This document shows positions 1 to 10,680 of a stretch of 64,000 nt of DNA, piece by piece (position 1 is the first letter of the stretch; the number at the start of each line of letters is the position of its first letter). The notes beneath the pieces were generated by a model. That model did not search any database, was not told the DNA's origin, and saw only the letters and a program-made list of their open reading frames with translations. Both the position numbers and the translations under genes were made by a program. This stretch comes from Triatoma infestans (Eukaryota; Arthropoda; Insecta; Hemiptera; Reduviidae), in the NCBI GenBank assembly GCA_011037195.1, contig JAAEAF010006545.1, forward strand, positions 1 through 64,000. The letters are read 5' to 3'.

Positions 1-282
1 ATAAATATACCTTATGTTACGACTGCAAAATGTTTAGGTGTGACGATTTCTAGTACGTTATCTTGGAATAGCCATGTTAGTAATATTTGCAATAGTATTT
101 ATAAATCTCTATACCAGCTAAAACTCCATAAAAATATGTTGCCTATACCTCTCCGTAAACAGCTAATTAGTACTCTCATATTTCCTCATTTTGATTACTG
201 TTGCCTGGTATATGTTGACCTTAAAAAAAATCATATCTACGAAATCTTTATTATTACACATTTTAATTGTCCAGCAAATTAG
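1..282 (+). pseudogene. CR1/Jockey-like reverse transcriptase fragment (post-catalytic region)
   Basis: The frame is open from base 1 and reads through a typical non-LTR RT segment after the catalytic box: a CLGVTISS turn, then a 'W..HV..I......L..L' helix, then LRKQLISTLIFPHFDYC. In CR1/Jockey elements this is where the RT thumb begins. The reading is lost after about base 225, where the sequence becomes AT-rich and the next expected block (the 'QRVQN' region) is missing, so this is a truncated, internally deleted copy. The 5' part of the element lies outside the window. A related CR1-like copy is at 60.5-61.5 kb. Assignment to RT is good; the clade is inferred. Confidence 0.7.
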
Positions 283-544
283 ATTTACCAACCTCTTATT
301 ATATCAAAATGTGATGTATGTGCAAGATTTAGATCATAAAGGTACGTCCAGATTAAGATCTTATTTGATTGATTTAGTAACGATATGTTACTAGTCACAT
401 TCATATTTATTAAAAAAAAAACTAATTAGTTATATTGCTAAAACATTAACCTTATTATTGTTATTATTATTATTACCAACCTCGGGTGGGCTATATCCCG
501 GCACTGCAGCCAACAGAGGCTGATTGTGCCGTCCCCGATAGTTC

Positions 545-778
545 CTAGTAGACAAACCCTCCCTCCTTAAGAAGTTTGAGGGTCTTCACCACCAGATCAT
601 TTTGAGCTACTATCTCCTCAGGTCGAAACATACCAAAGGTTTCATACCTCAATTTAATTATTGCAATGCAATCAAACAACAGGTGGGAGGCAGTTTCTTC
701 CTCTTCCTGACATAATCTGCACAAGGGTTCCGCTCGAATGAACCCTACCTTGTGCAGATGGTTTCCTGAACCTACCAT
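545..778 (-). pseudogene. C-terminal CCHC zinc-knuckle tail of the LINE
   Basis: This reading frame contains CRLCQEEEETASHLLFDC, the CX2CX8HX4C knuckle that closes many I/Jockey/R1-clade ORF2 proteins. It is the continuation of the RNase H frame after the 830-1547 insertion is removed: TGLFTGHGRFR lies just upstream in an adjacent frame, indicating a frameshift. The frame ends about 90 bp before the TAA-repeat tail. Confidence 0.75.
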
Positions 779-829
779 GACCCGTAAATAGTCCCGTCAC
801 CAGAGAAATCTGGCTCCTACTCAGACTAA

Positions 830-1547
830 GGGTAGGCGCAGACATGCAATTTTTAAGTTTTGCAATAGTTGCACAACAGTTTGATCGGCGAATGACGAAG
901 TGCGCAGAAATATGCAACTAAACCGTCTTGTGCCATCACCCTAGCACACATGCAATTAAACGATTCAGTTTTAAGATGAACTAAGTTCCGGTCAGAGTGC
1001 TCGGGTAGGCTGGTATTATAAATTGGTGGTCTGCTTTGAATTTCCTGGATGAACCTTTCCGTCCAATCAGAATCATCTTCAAACTCTGAAATAACTTAAT
1101 TTAATATAGTACTATTATTACTTTTGTTTTGAACATTTCTTTTTCTAATATACTAATAACTGTTCATTAAATTGTAAATAAGTAAATAAATAAATCGAAA
1201 TTTATAATAAAATGGTATTAAAGCAGTTTTCTTAATAAAAGTCCGAACAAAATGAATTCCTTACTTACCCTGTCGCTCTTGAGAAGACATCTCGCTTTGG
1301 GCACTACGTACTAAGCTTGCAACTGTTTGATCACAAGTGTGCGCAGACACATTTAAACCTGTATGATACAAAACAATTGCAACTAGTTGTGCAATCGTTT
1401 AGTTTGTGACAAAGCACAAACTGTTTAGTTGCTTAAACTGACAATTGCACATCAGTTGCATGTGTGCGCGTTATCATTTAACTGTGTAGGACTCATTTTT
1501 GCAACTAAACTGTTGTACAACTAAAAGTTGAATGTCTGCGCCTACCC
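830..1547. mobile_element. PIF/Harbinger-type non-autonomous element, nested in the LINE
   Basis: The 718-bp insertion has terminal inverted repeats GGGTAGGCGCAGACAT (830-845) and its complement ending at 1547, flanked by a TAA duplication (827-829 and 1548-1550). A 3-bp TAA/TTA duplication is the hallmark of PIF/Harbinger transposons. Subterminal zones repeat GTGCGCAGA and TTGCAACT-like words, plausible transposase-binding repeats. It interrupts the LINE between RNase H and the zinc knuckle. Inside, the minus strand carries remnants of a spliced MADF-domain gene (separate entry). No transposase is present, so it depends on a partner element. Confidence 0.8.
905..1290 (-). pseudogene. Two-exon MADF-domain gene remnant carried inside the Harbinger-type element
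   Basis: On the minus strand an ATG (1290-1288) opens a short exon (MSSQERQ) ending at a GTAAGT donor (1268-1263). An acceptor TTATTTCAG ends at 1086, and splicing joins in frame to a second exon. That exon reads through WTERFIQEIQSRPPIYN...HSDRN (about 1068-985), which matches the start of a MADF (Myb/SANT-like) DNA-binding domain: an aromatic, then 'FI..I..RP.IYN'. The rest of the domain does not fit the family, and the frame stops near 860 close to the element's end. MADF/Myb-like proteins are the known accessory ORF of PIF/Harbinger transposons, so this looks like a residual exon pair from an autonomous parent. A captured host exon is the alternative. Confidence 0.6.
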
Positions 1548-1621
1548 TAAGAGTCATTTGGGTCCTTCGTTTACAAGTCCTGGCATCATCTTTTTACTGT
1601 GTATAACACCCGGCTCCCCCT

Positions 1622-1861
1622 TCAGAGCTCTTCATGCTTACTGCGACACCACTCTTTAATCACTGCACGAATTGCTCCGCCAGTTATCCTCAGGACCGGC
1701 TCTGGACCAATGAACGGAGTGTTAGCCCCGTTCCTGGCCAGTTGATCAGCCGTCTCATTACCCTCAGTCCCTGCATGTCCAGGCACCCATAGCCTGTACC
1801 TGCATACCTGTATCTTGTTGTACCTGGAGAGTCTCAACAATGCATCACGACATTCTTTCAC
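1622..1861 (-). pseudogene. RNase H domain, C-terminal half (LINE fragment)
   Basis: A 79-codon open stretch within the decayed LINE. It carries the WVPGHAGTEGNETAD signature (residues about 25-40), which in LINE RNase H domains includes the conserved His of the loop and the last catalytic Asp. The N-terminal half of the domain is upstream at 2270-1870 in other frames, separated by a stop near 1890. Not expected to be active. Confidence 0.75.
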
Positions 1862-2400
1862 TAGGGATGAGGTAGTTCTGTAAGCCTACAGGACTTTCAG
1901 TGCGGCCTGACTGTCCGAGCAAATGCGTATGACCTTGCCCCCTGGGGCTTTACGCAGCTTCTCCTCGGCACAGACCTTAATGGCCTTAATTCCACTAAAT
2001 TAAACTTCAGCCTGGAATATAGTGGAATACCTGCCCAACGGCCTCTCAATGAGTACCTGCTCCAGTTCCGCAATCCATCCTAAAACCGTCTGTAAACCAT
2101 AGAGGTCCTGTCCGGTAGCATTTTTCCCACCCCTTGGACCATTCAGCCGAAATGGAACCTCGAAGTTGTATGTTGGACCAATGCTATCCTGGGACATGTC
2201 TGTCACAGGGCCTGGGTTGACCTTTAGCAATAGTCCAAGTGTTTGGCTAAGGAGCCACTCTGCCTCCATAGACCATTGTTGCGCAGTCTGTGTGCACTGG
2301 CCCTCGCCTCCGCTTGCACTAACAAGTGCAGCGTTGCCAAACCCAGCAGCACCACTAGCGCAGCTGTCGGAACACTATTAAAAGCGCCCGAACCTTATAG

Positions 2401-3026
2401 CTGGTTGTATTAAATTATTTGTACTGATTGTAGAAATTTGAGGTGGGACCACGTGGTGCCACTATTAATTTTTTGCGTATTTTTGTGTATATTTTACATT
2501 AATCTGTTTTTTTACTATTAGATTTCTGCCTGTAATATAATAGTAATTTAATTAGGGTTGTAAGTGATTAAAAAATTATTTTTTATTTTAAACTAAATGG
2601 TTAAAGTGACTCACTGCATTATTGAGTTCCATTAGCTATATGCGATGGTGGTTAACTGGTTTAAAAAATTGCATTTCTTGTATATTGATGACGTAAATAT
2701 CATGTGATTAATTGATAAGAATATTGTTTCTCATTTAAATATTATTATATGATTGTGGTCCAAATTTATGAAAAATACTACTTTAAGATATTTACTTTTA
2801 GTTTAATAGTTTATGTGATCTTTAAATTTAGATTTAATATTATAATCGCACTTATTAAAACTGGCTGACAAATAGCTGTACCAACATATGTGTATGCAGG
2901 TTATATCTAAGCAGGTTATTGTTGGTTATTTTCTTAAATCTGGTTTCAAAATGTTAAGTATATTTGTGTAAGTTTTTACTTGTGCACACTCTTTACGATC
3001 GTTAACTATATTATCTAAATTTAGCC
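2401..3026. other. AT-rich intergenic stretch, nothing recognised
   Basis: Low-complexity AT-rich DNA with no supported coding frame, RNA gene or repeat boundary that I can see. Confidence 0.5.
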
Positions 3027-3034
3027 GTGCGTGT

Positions 3035-3290
3035 CCTCCCAGCATTTCTCCAAATCTCACGTCTTCCAAAGTCTAATCTGACTATCACAGAACCACTTAG
3101 CACGACAAGGGCTGGTTTGGGACCACAAGAAAGTAAGGAGGATCCCTTGGCCTACCCGGCCGATCCGTCCTCTCATTGCCCTTTATTTCCGCATGTCCGG
3201 ATACCCAATAGAGCTGCACTTTACCCCTCGGAGCTAAGGTATGATATTAAGCCTTCTCCTACATTCTCCCACCAATTCGAACGCCAACAT
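3035..3290 (-). pseudogene. LINE RNase H fragment
   Basis: On the minus strand the segment reads VQLYWVSGHAEIKGNERTDR, which matches the GH.G..GNE.AD signature of the RNase H domain of I/Jockey-type LINEs, followed by a proline-rich spacer normally found after the domain. Frameshifts are visible. It is a separate, more diverged copy than the LINE at 0.45-2.4 kb; no tail or other domains are seen. Confidence 0.55.
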
Positions 3291-3557
3291 GGCTTGTTAT
3301 AAACGAATATACGTACGAACGAGTACGGATATAAACGAATTACGTTTATTTGAAACATTTCTTTCAAAAACATAATTGATTTTGGATACTTGTGCGGCAG
3401 TTGTGGCGTTAAATTTGAAATGTTATTTGGTCACTTCAATGCTTTAACGCTGTCATCTGGACTGTAATGTAATTACATTGAAATTACTACCTGAGTCAAG
3501 AGTAACTACTACTACCACCATGGTAACTCCATCCGTCTATTCCATGTTAGAGCTCTG

Positions 3558-4561
3558 AAAAAAAAAAATCTGATGAGAAACAACACTCACACAACTTTCT
3601 CTTACTCCAGTTCTCAAAATTATAATTGACAAATTTTATAGTTAGTCTACCAAACTTAATGAAATTCGTCGAAAACTAAAAAAAACTGTTCAGAAAAAGC
3701 GCACTTCCGGTTTACTAATTTTCTTGAAACACGGAATTTTGGCCACCTATTTATTTTTAATTAATTTTTTTTTAGATGGTAGAATTGTATAATCAACAAT
3801 GATAGCACTTTAGAGAAAAACATAACACCTCCCTTCCCCTAAAAGCGCCCTTAAATAAAAGTTGTATATCTTTCTATGTGTAGTTTATATAGGAAGTTTC
3901 AAGAAAATCGTAGGAGCCATGTTTGAGAAAATAGCGAAAAAATGGAAAAACAAAAAAACCATTTATTAAAGTGGTAAAGTAAACGCACTTCCGGTCACGA
4001 GATTTTTTCAAATTCGGAATTCCAACAACATATTTAATGCTAATTAATATTATTTAGATGACAGAATTGTCTAATAAACTGAAATAGCACTTTAGAGGGA
4101 ACCATAATCCCCTATCAATTCCCCCAAAAGTACCCTTAAATGGATTTTTCCGGAAAAAATGTTGTAAATTAAAGTTGTAGCTCTTGTATATATATAGTTG
4201 ATGTACCAAGTTTCAAGAAAATTGTTGCGAGCCATTTTTGAGAAAATCGCAAAATTGTAAAAAAAAAAACAAAAACTAATACAGTGGTACTTCTGGTTGA
4301 GGAATTTTGACGTATAACGTACTGTCAGATCCCATGGTGATACCTAAACGTATTATTCAACTTTCTAAGGTTTTTCGGTTTTGAGCTATGCTTTTCACAT
4401 ACATACCTACCTACACACACACACACACACACACACATTTGCTAGAAACCACTTTTTTGGACTCAGCGGACCTCAAAACGGATATTTCCGGTGAAAACTC
4501 GATATCGAAAATTTTGACACGATTACAATACTTCCCCTCTTACTAGGAAGTAAGAGAAAGT
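3558..4561 (+). repeat. HINE-like modular repeat, copy 1
   Basis: A ~1 kb repeat that begins with an A-run, then a TCTGRTG...CACTCACAC hairpin region, then the inverted-repeat word ACTTTCTCTTACTCC, and ends in (A)GTAAGAGAAAGT. Internally it holds two related ~290-bp modules, each starting with CACTTCCGG and followed by TTTGAGAAAATCGC, then a third CTTCCGGTTGAGG, then a (CA)n tract at about 4416-4438. Other near-complete copies lie at 6606, 23752, 40061, 48353(-) and 58615(-). No coding capacity. See findings for the Helentron-type interpretation. Confidence 0.8.
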
Positions 4562-4928
4562 TTAAAAATGTTTCAAAGTTTAAAGAAAATTTATGAATTT
4601 TATAATTGTTTAATTTTGTATTTTATATCGCGAGAAAGTCGTAAAAGTGAGTTTCGCATCAGATTATTTTTGCTAAGTAAAAAAAGAGATCTGCCATATG
4701 AATGTATGTTCTTGAAGATTAGGCTCCACATTTAAGGAGTATATACTTAAATAGATGAGCATTTATTAAGTTTTTCAATATACTTTACAAAATTAATTAC
4801 CTGAGTATTCGCACACTTGTATACATGAATTCATTTTCTTTTGTTTACTGAGAAATTAACCACAATTGGAGTATATACTCCAAATATTTAGCATTGATTA
4901 TATCCTCATTTTTATATTTGTTTACTCT
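4562..4928. other. AT-rich spacer, nothing recognised
   Basis: No coding frame or repeat boundary is evident. Confidence 0.5.
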
Positions 4929-5226
4929 TGTAACGGCAAGAGAGAGAACACAAGCCCGACCGAGAGAAAACAAACTCTCTCTGGTACTCTCTGACTTAAG
5001 CAGGTTAGAGTGGGGAGAACCTGTGTATAAGCCAGTCGGGCAGATCTAGACATCTAACTATCTATCAGATTCAACCATACATCGCATCGTGTGTCATATC
5101 TCTATTCCCACCTTTTATTCTATAAAATCATTACAAGTCTAGTGCAGTTTGTGTAACTTATAACTACATTATAACATTATCTTCATATCTCGCCTAATTA
5201 ATCAATCCCAATTTCTCTCCTCATCA
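4929..5226 (+). repeat. LTR-like dispersed repeat, copy 1 (candidate solo LTR)
   Basis: The repeat starts TGTAACGGCA and ends near CTCCTCATCA, giving TG...CA ends. It contains a TATA-like GTGTATAAGCC (about 5033) preceded by GC-richer promoter-like sequence. A second copy in the opposite orientation is at 16513-16796. No target duplication and no internal retroviral genes were found, so a solo LTR is inferred, not shown. Confidence 0.45.
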
Positions 5227-5869
5227 ACTTAATTATAGTTTCAATTTTTAAAATCAGAAAGCCTTACAGAAATAGGGTTCAAGATAAAAAAAAAACTTAA
5301 AAGATAAAAGAAAATTTAAAATGTATATACATCTGTTAAAATTTAAAAAAATTTCTCTATATCAGTAATTCTACAAATTAAGATTAAGACATATTTCCAA
5401 GTCATAAATATACAATAACAAATTTCTGTTTTTATTGAACCGCTTTTTTTAAAAAAAAGGATGTTTCATTGCTATATTAAATACAGATTTAAAATATTCT
5501 TCCTTATGTGGTATTTATAGAGAAACCGGTCCGGAGTAAGATCCGGAGTGTTATTGATCTGGGAACATTCCCTTACTTTTGTTTTTTTTTCCTTTCTTTC
5601 TCTTTTAGTACGGTTAATATTTAATTTTATTTAATCAATTGAAATTATTTACATTCATTCATTATTTACATCATTATAATCATTAACGTTTGTTGAAGTT
5701 AAATCCGATAATGATTTAACCATATACATTCTGAGATATGTTTGATGTTCCGATATGCAGGGAAGAAAAATTAATAAGCAACTGTTTTAGAGATATTTTC
5801 TTTGACAGCATACTTTATTTTATTGGGAATGATCATCCTGTAAAGGTGATTTTGTTCTCTGCACGTCTC
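5227..5869. other. AT-rich spacer, nothing recognised
   Basis: No supported feature. A short GAAACCGGTCCGGAG sequence near 5521 lacks a CUGANGA partner and is not a ribozyme. Confidence 0.5.
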
Positions 5870-5960
5870 TGTGAACATATGTTTACTAAGACATCCTGAT
5901 GAACACGAAAGCATATGTAGTGATGCTTTCCAGCTCTGGGGAACCCAACAACAACAACTT
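5870..5960 (+). repeat. Hammerhead-type repeat, copy F (deleted fragment)
   Basis: Contains CATCCTGATGAACACGAAAG followed by TGATGCTTTCCAGCTCTGG and an ACAACAACAA end. These are the core and 3' end of the repeat family seen intact at 20.85 kb. Stem II and most of the catalytic 3' half are deleted. Confidence 0.6.
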
Positions 5961-5979
5961 TCTATTATGTAACACTATA

Positions 5980-6200
5980 TATCAGGCAGAAAAAATAAAA
6001 TAACCATTTACTACAAAAGAATCGTGACAAAAAATATTCAGTATAACGAATATCAGGAGGATATTGGCTGATTTTTACTTATATAGCTTGAATGTGAAAA
6101 CTTCGTGCAATTTTTTTTATTTTTATAATAGTTGACAACACGTCAACACTAGCAACTTCTGTAGTTGTTGAGAAATAGCGACAAAAATGCTAGGTTATAT
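5980..6200 (+). repeat. Dispersed repeat, inverted relative to 12230-12465
   Basis: Shares with the complement of 12230-12465 an ATATCAGG...AATAGCC-type block, a GAATGTGAAA block and the CAACACTAGCAACTT(C/G)TGTAGTTG block near 6150. Element type unknown, no coding capacity. Confidence 0.45.
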
Positions 6201-6605
6201 GTTTCGATAATTCGACAATATTGCCAGTAACCTGTCGGCTGGCCACATGCTATTACAATTTTTTAGACATCTTCAAGTGTAATCGTTTAACTTTGGAATT
6301 ACCACAATTCAAAACCTAGTTTAAATTTTATTTTTTTCCCTACATATCAACTATATATTTTAGTTTTACCTTATTATGAATCATTTTAAAACATTATTAA
6401 ATTATTGCTTATTGTTTTTCTTATATTTTCTAGATTTTTCTTTCAATGCATTTCAAAAAAAAAAAATTAAAATTGACAAACTCTAAAATTTAGAATGCTG
6501 ACAACGGAGATTTCTATAAAATCTGTTCATTAATGATCATCTAAAGAAAAAGTGGATCATTCCATGTTCTCATTATTTTATACTGTGTACTGACAAAGTA
6601 CACAT

Positions 6606-7558
6606 AAAAAAAAAAAAATGAAACACTGGCACAACTTTCTCTTACTCCTGTTTCAAAATTATAATTGACAAAGGTTATATTTTGTGTACCAAATATAACG
6701 AAATTCGTCGAAAGCTGAAAAAAGTGTTTAGTAAAAAGTGCACTTCCGGCTTACTAATTTTCTTAAAACTTGGAATTTCGGGTCATCTATTTAATTCTAA
6801 TTATTACTGTTTGGATGATAGAATTGTATAATCAACTATAATACCACTTTAGAGGAAGCTGTAACCCCCCCCTAAAAGTGCCCTTAAATGAATTTTCCCA
6901 GAGAAATGTTTTAAATAAAACATGTAGATCATTGCATGTTTAGTTTATATACGATGTTTTGAGAAAATCGCGAAAAAGTGAAAAAAATCATTTAAAGTGT
7001 TAAAAACAAACGCAATTCCGATTATCCGATTTTTTTCAAATTTGGAATTTCAACAACTTATTTAATTCTAATCAACATTATTAAAGTAGATGACAGACTT
7101 GTCTAATAAACTGAAATAGCAGTTAAGATGAAAACCTCACCCCACCCCCTTCCCCAGAAGTGCCCTTAAATGAATTTTCCCCGAGATATGTTTTAAATAA
7201 AAGTTGTAGCTGTTAGTATTTGTAGTTTGTTAGTACCAAGTTTGAAGAAGATTGGAGCCATTTTTGAGAAAATCGCAAAAACTAAAAAAAAAAAACTAGT
7301 AAAGTGGTACTTCCGGTTGAGGAATTTTGACAGATGACCCACTGCCAGATCCCATGGTGATAACTAAATGGAATATCAAGTTTGAACTTTCTACGTTTTT
7401 TCGTTTTTGAGCTATGCTGTTCACATCCACACACACCATTTGCTAAAAAAACCACTTTTTTTGATCAGGGGACTACAAACGGATATTTCCGGTTGAAAAC
7501 TCAATATCAAAAATTGTGGCACGAACAATACTTCCACTTACTAGGAGTAAGAGAAAGT
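6606..7558 (+). repeat. HINE-like modular repeat, copy 2
   Basis: Same architecture as copy 1: A-run, ACTTTCTCTTACTCC, two CACTTCCGG/TTTGAGAAAATCGC modules, the CTTCCGGTTGAGG block, and the terminal GGAGTAAGAGAAAGT. The CA microsatellite is nearly lost. The mariner remnant follows about 260 bp downstream. Confidence 0.8.
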
Positions 7559-7953
7559 AATATATCTCTTTACAATATCTCTTCCAGATTGATTTCTCTA
7601 AGTAATCCTTAATGTGAGAAAGTTAATGGGGGGCTATATACTGGGGGCAAGGTGAAAAGTTCTCGGCCTAACCCATAGATAGCACTGCTACAAATGAAAT
7701 TACTGTTTTGTTATGTTGGCACACTTGTTGCAAAAGTAAATACCAAATGTGAATTTGATCAGACAAATACTTTGTTTTATACGGCTGTTTAAAGTAAGCG
7801 TGTAGTGTGTTTTTGACAAAATGAATAACAAGCTTGAATACTGTTCGGTCATAAAATTCGTTATGGCTGGTTTATCGCCCACAAAAATTCACCCAAAGTT
7901 GGTGAAAGTGTATAAAGAGTTTGTACCTTCGAGTTTAAACGTGGTTGTACATT

Positions 7954-8264
7954 AGAGACATTTTCCGTGGTAGCCTGCTTCATTTTGTGGTCATCGACCG
8001 GTTTCGGGCGTTCGCCCATCTTCGGATGCGCTTTTCAGACAGTGTGCCAACACAGACTCGTACAGAGACTTAGTTTCACACTAACTCTCTTAGTTAGTGT
8101 GGAAACTAAGTCTCTGTACGAGTCTGTGTTGTCACACTGTCTGAAAAACGCCTCCTGAAGATGGCGAACGCCCGAAACCTGTCGATGACCACAAAATGAA
8201 GCAGGCTACCACGGAAAATGTCTCTGATGCTTTCCAGCTCTGCGGAACCAACCACCACAACAAA
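7954..8264 (+). repeat. Hammerhead-type palindromic repeat, copy A, inserted in mariner
   Basis: A 311-bp insertion bounded by a perfect 12-bp duplication TGGTTGTACATT (7942-7953 and 8265-8276); removing it restores the mariner reading. It is an imperfect palindrome with arms of about 140 bp. The right arm ends TTTCCAGCTCTGC...ACCACAACAAA, while the left arm begins AGAGACATTTTCC, about 40 bp short of symmetry. Each arm holds a hammerhead-like core: + strand CTGAAGA at 8155-8161 and GAAA at 8174-8177; minus strand around 8019-7996. In this copy both are damaged (weak stem I on the right, a missing T in the left core). Confidence 0.85.
8155..8190 (+). ncRNA. Degenerate hammerhead ribozyme core (copy A, right arm)
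   Basis: Order of parts: CTGAAGA (fits CUGANGA), stem II GGC/GCC, GAAA (8174-8177), CCTGTC and GATGACC. Stem III has a C-U mismatch and the 5' stem I strand no longer pairs, so activity is not expected. Confidence 0.5.
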
Positions 8265-8917
8265 TGGTTGTACATTGATTGAAGATGATCCACATGAAAG
8301 ACAACCAAAAAACTGCAACTACCTAAGAAAATGTCGAAAAGATACAGAATACGGTTCTAGATGATCGACGATTAAAGGTGTATGAGATAGCTAAGTCTGT
8401 AGGCATCTCGGAAGAAAAGTACGGCACATTTTACACGAAAAACTCAGTATGAGAAAGCTTTGTGCAAGATTGGTGCCGCATTTGTTAAAAATGATGATCA
8501 CAAACAAATGAGCAATCGAGTTTCTCACCAATTTTGTGCCATTTGAAGAAGAATCCAACGGATTTTCTGCGCCGATTTGTTACGATGGATACAACATGGG
8601 TTCACCACATTATACCTGTTGTCCAAAGACAATTGCATCGGCTAGAAAGAATATGGCTAGTGTTTTTTGGGATTCCAAAAGGATTCTTTTAATTGACAAC
8701 CTCCCAAAGGGTCAAACAATTTAATGGGGAATTCTACGTACATCATTTTGAACAGCTAGATGAAAAAATTAGTATATGGTAATTACCAAATTGGTTAAAA
8801 GAATGGTCAATTAATAAAAAAAATACAAATTTAACAATAATAAAACCACAATCTTAGTGACACGGGCTTTTTCAAGGTTTTAACACTATTAGCTGTTGCA
8901 GAAAAATGCTGTATAAG

Positions 8918-8982
8918 GTAGACTCGATATCGAAAACTTGACATGATTGCATTACTTCCTCTAACAGAAGTTAGAGAAAGTA
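8918..8982 (+). repeat. Fragment of the HINE-like repeat (GAGTAAGAGAAAGT end)
   Basis: Carries the diagnostic CTCGATATCGAAAA..TTGACA and ...AGTTAGAGAAAGT block that closes the full copies. Confidence 0.6.
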
Positions 8983-10680
8983 ATAAAACTGCAATTTCTT
9001 CAAATGAGCTTCTCTAATAATCGGTCCTGTAAAATATAATTATATTTAATTAAATTTGATTAGGTTTAAAGATATATTAAAATAAAACAAATAGTTTGCC
9101 GAAAATTTCAAACATTAGTTTTCTCGATGAAGTTCTCTTGCAAGCAGATTTCTGTTATATATAACTATCGTATTTAAGAAAACCATTGATCGTCTACACA
9201 AGCACTTGAAACTTTAAACTTAATGTAACAAATTACAAGCAACATAAACAACTAAAAATCCTATTAAAATGTAATCTAAACGCAATTGTATCCTATTATG
9301 ATTTGTAAGCTGCGCGAACATCTGAAGGTAGCAGTCGGAGAGTACTAACTACAAACATATAACAACCTGTTTTATATACTCTGTTATTATAATACGTGTG
9401 TAAATTCTACCAGCTACATAACATTACATTAAATGCCTTTCTATTTTCATAAACATTGCCTATTTAATTTATAAATCTAGATTTATGTCTTGATTTAGAG
9501 ATAAATTATTGTTTTTTTATATTGACCCTTCATGGTTGTTCAAAATGTGATGAGAGTGAATGTGTGTGGTGTGAATTGGTGTTTGCTTTGGGTACCCTAA
9601 ACCCAAGTAGGACACATTATCTATCTCTGCATGCTATATTGTATTGCTGAATGCACGGGGTCGTCAGAGGAACAAGTTCAGAATGAGATCGAAGTGGTAG
9701 TTTTCTGTCCTCTAATAGATTCGATAAATCAGAATATTCAGGAATTTTAAAATTTTACATTTTATTTACAATGAAAAAAATAAGCAATATAAATGTAGCA
9801 TAATTATAAATTAAATTAATCAGATTGTGATTATAGGGAAACTAAATCCACGATTAACCTAGTAAACTTTTGTAAGGTCAATATTAACCTAACCTTTAAA
9901 CAGCGACTATAATGGTAAATAACCCTTAAAAGTTAAAAAAAGTTCATCACCCAAATGATACAGTTTTTAAATTCAACTCATTTTATACAAATTTTATTAG
10001 AACAAAGAAACAAAAAAAAAAATCTGTTGAGAAACGCTTACAGAACTTTATCTTACTGCACATTACAAAGTTATGATCGACAAATTAAAAGCGTCATAAT
10101 ATTATGCACATTTCAATTTATAGATATAAAAAATTGTCATGATAACATGAAATATAATATATTAAATCCAGTGACAGTATTTTAATCACCCTAGGGGGGG
10201 AATACTCGTATTAGTTATTTCTTCATGAATCTTGGTCTACCTGCATATCCCGGTCTAACGACTTGAACAACAGTTGCACGCAGTTCGAATCCGTGGCCTG
10301 TAGGGACAGTTGATGGGTGCAACTACTTGGATTTGCATGATAATGTCTTTTTTAAATATATATCTTATATTTTTATACTTTTTATTTTTATTTTTTAAAT
10401 ATGTTTTTATGGTAGACTGTATTTCCATAAATAAGTTAATTGGTCTCCAAACTATGGAGACTGTAATTAGGCTTTACTTATTAATCCTATTAAAATCAAC
10501 TTGGATTTAGTAGTAAATTCAATAGCACAAACACCAACTCTTCCCCAGACACATTCACACTCACTGTATAATTTATAAATGATTACATTCACATACAAAA
10601 CATTGACAACCTAAAGAGCCACAATCAATTATTTTGACCGCAGAAGATATGGCTATATGGCTATATACTCCCTCTACATG
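8983..10680. other. AT-rich spacer with a possible tRNA-like relic near 10.25 kb
   Basis: No supported gene. At about 10240-10300 a GTTCGAATCCG sequence resembles a tRNA B box, but no A box or cloverleaf could be fitted. The open frames at 9955 and 10310 look like AT-rich chance frames. Confidence 0.4.

Larger units (their letters stand above)
452..2400 (-). mobile_element. 3' part of an I/LOA-type non-LTR retrotransposon with RNase H domain, split by a nested element
   Basis: Read on the minus strand, this is the tail of a LINE. Near 2390-2270 comes the RT-to-RNase H linker (a LHLLVQAEARASAHRLRNNG segment). Then follow RNase H pieces: RYSTIFQAEV at about 2005, ICSDSQAAL at about 1910 (a catalytic Asp region) and WVPGHAGTEGNETADQLAR at about 1760 (the GH.G..GNE.AD signature). 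After the interruption at 830-1547 come TGHGRFR and a zinc knuckle CRLC...H..C at about 720-660. It ends in a TAA-type tail on the minus strand (455-476), usual for I-type elements. At least three frameshifts and an in-frame stop show it is dead. The upstream RT is absent. Confidence 0.82.
7640..8790 (+). mobile_element. mariner transposon remnant, split by a palindromic repeat
   Basis: A Tc1/mariner transposase remnant runs from an ATG at 7821 to about 8790. The N-terminal HTH region (KLVKVYKEF..., FKRGCT) is interrupted at 7954-8264 by a hammerhead-type repeat. Beyond it follow EDDPHERQPK, a DDRRLKV.EIA.SVGIS block, a WVHH-type block (here MGSPHY) and VFWDSKRILLIDNLPKG, the region around the second catalytic Asp. 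It ends with FNGEFYVHHFEQLDEKIS. Frameshifts and stops occur, and the C-terminal third with the last catalytic Asp is missing. Terminal inverted repeats were not confidently placed. Confidence 0.78.

Noticed and set aside
3558..4561. HINE-like repeat as an ordinary TIR DNA transposon (MITE)
   Set aside because: The inverted repeats are subterminal rather than terminal, with a hairpin and A/T-run outside them and no consistent target duplication; kept only as an alternative.
5521..5545. GAAACCGGTCCGGAG sequence resembling the hammerhead 3' half
   Set aside because: No CUGANGA, stem II or stem I partner lies nearby.
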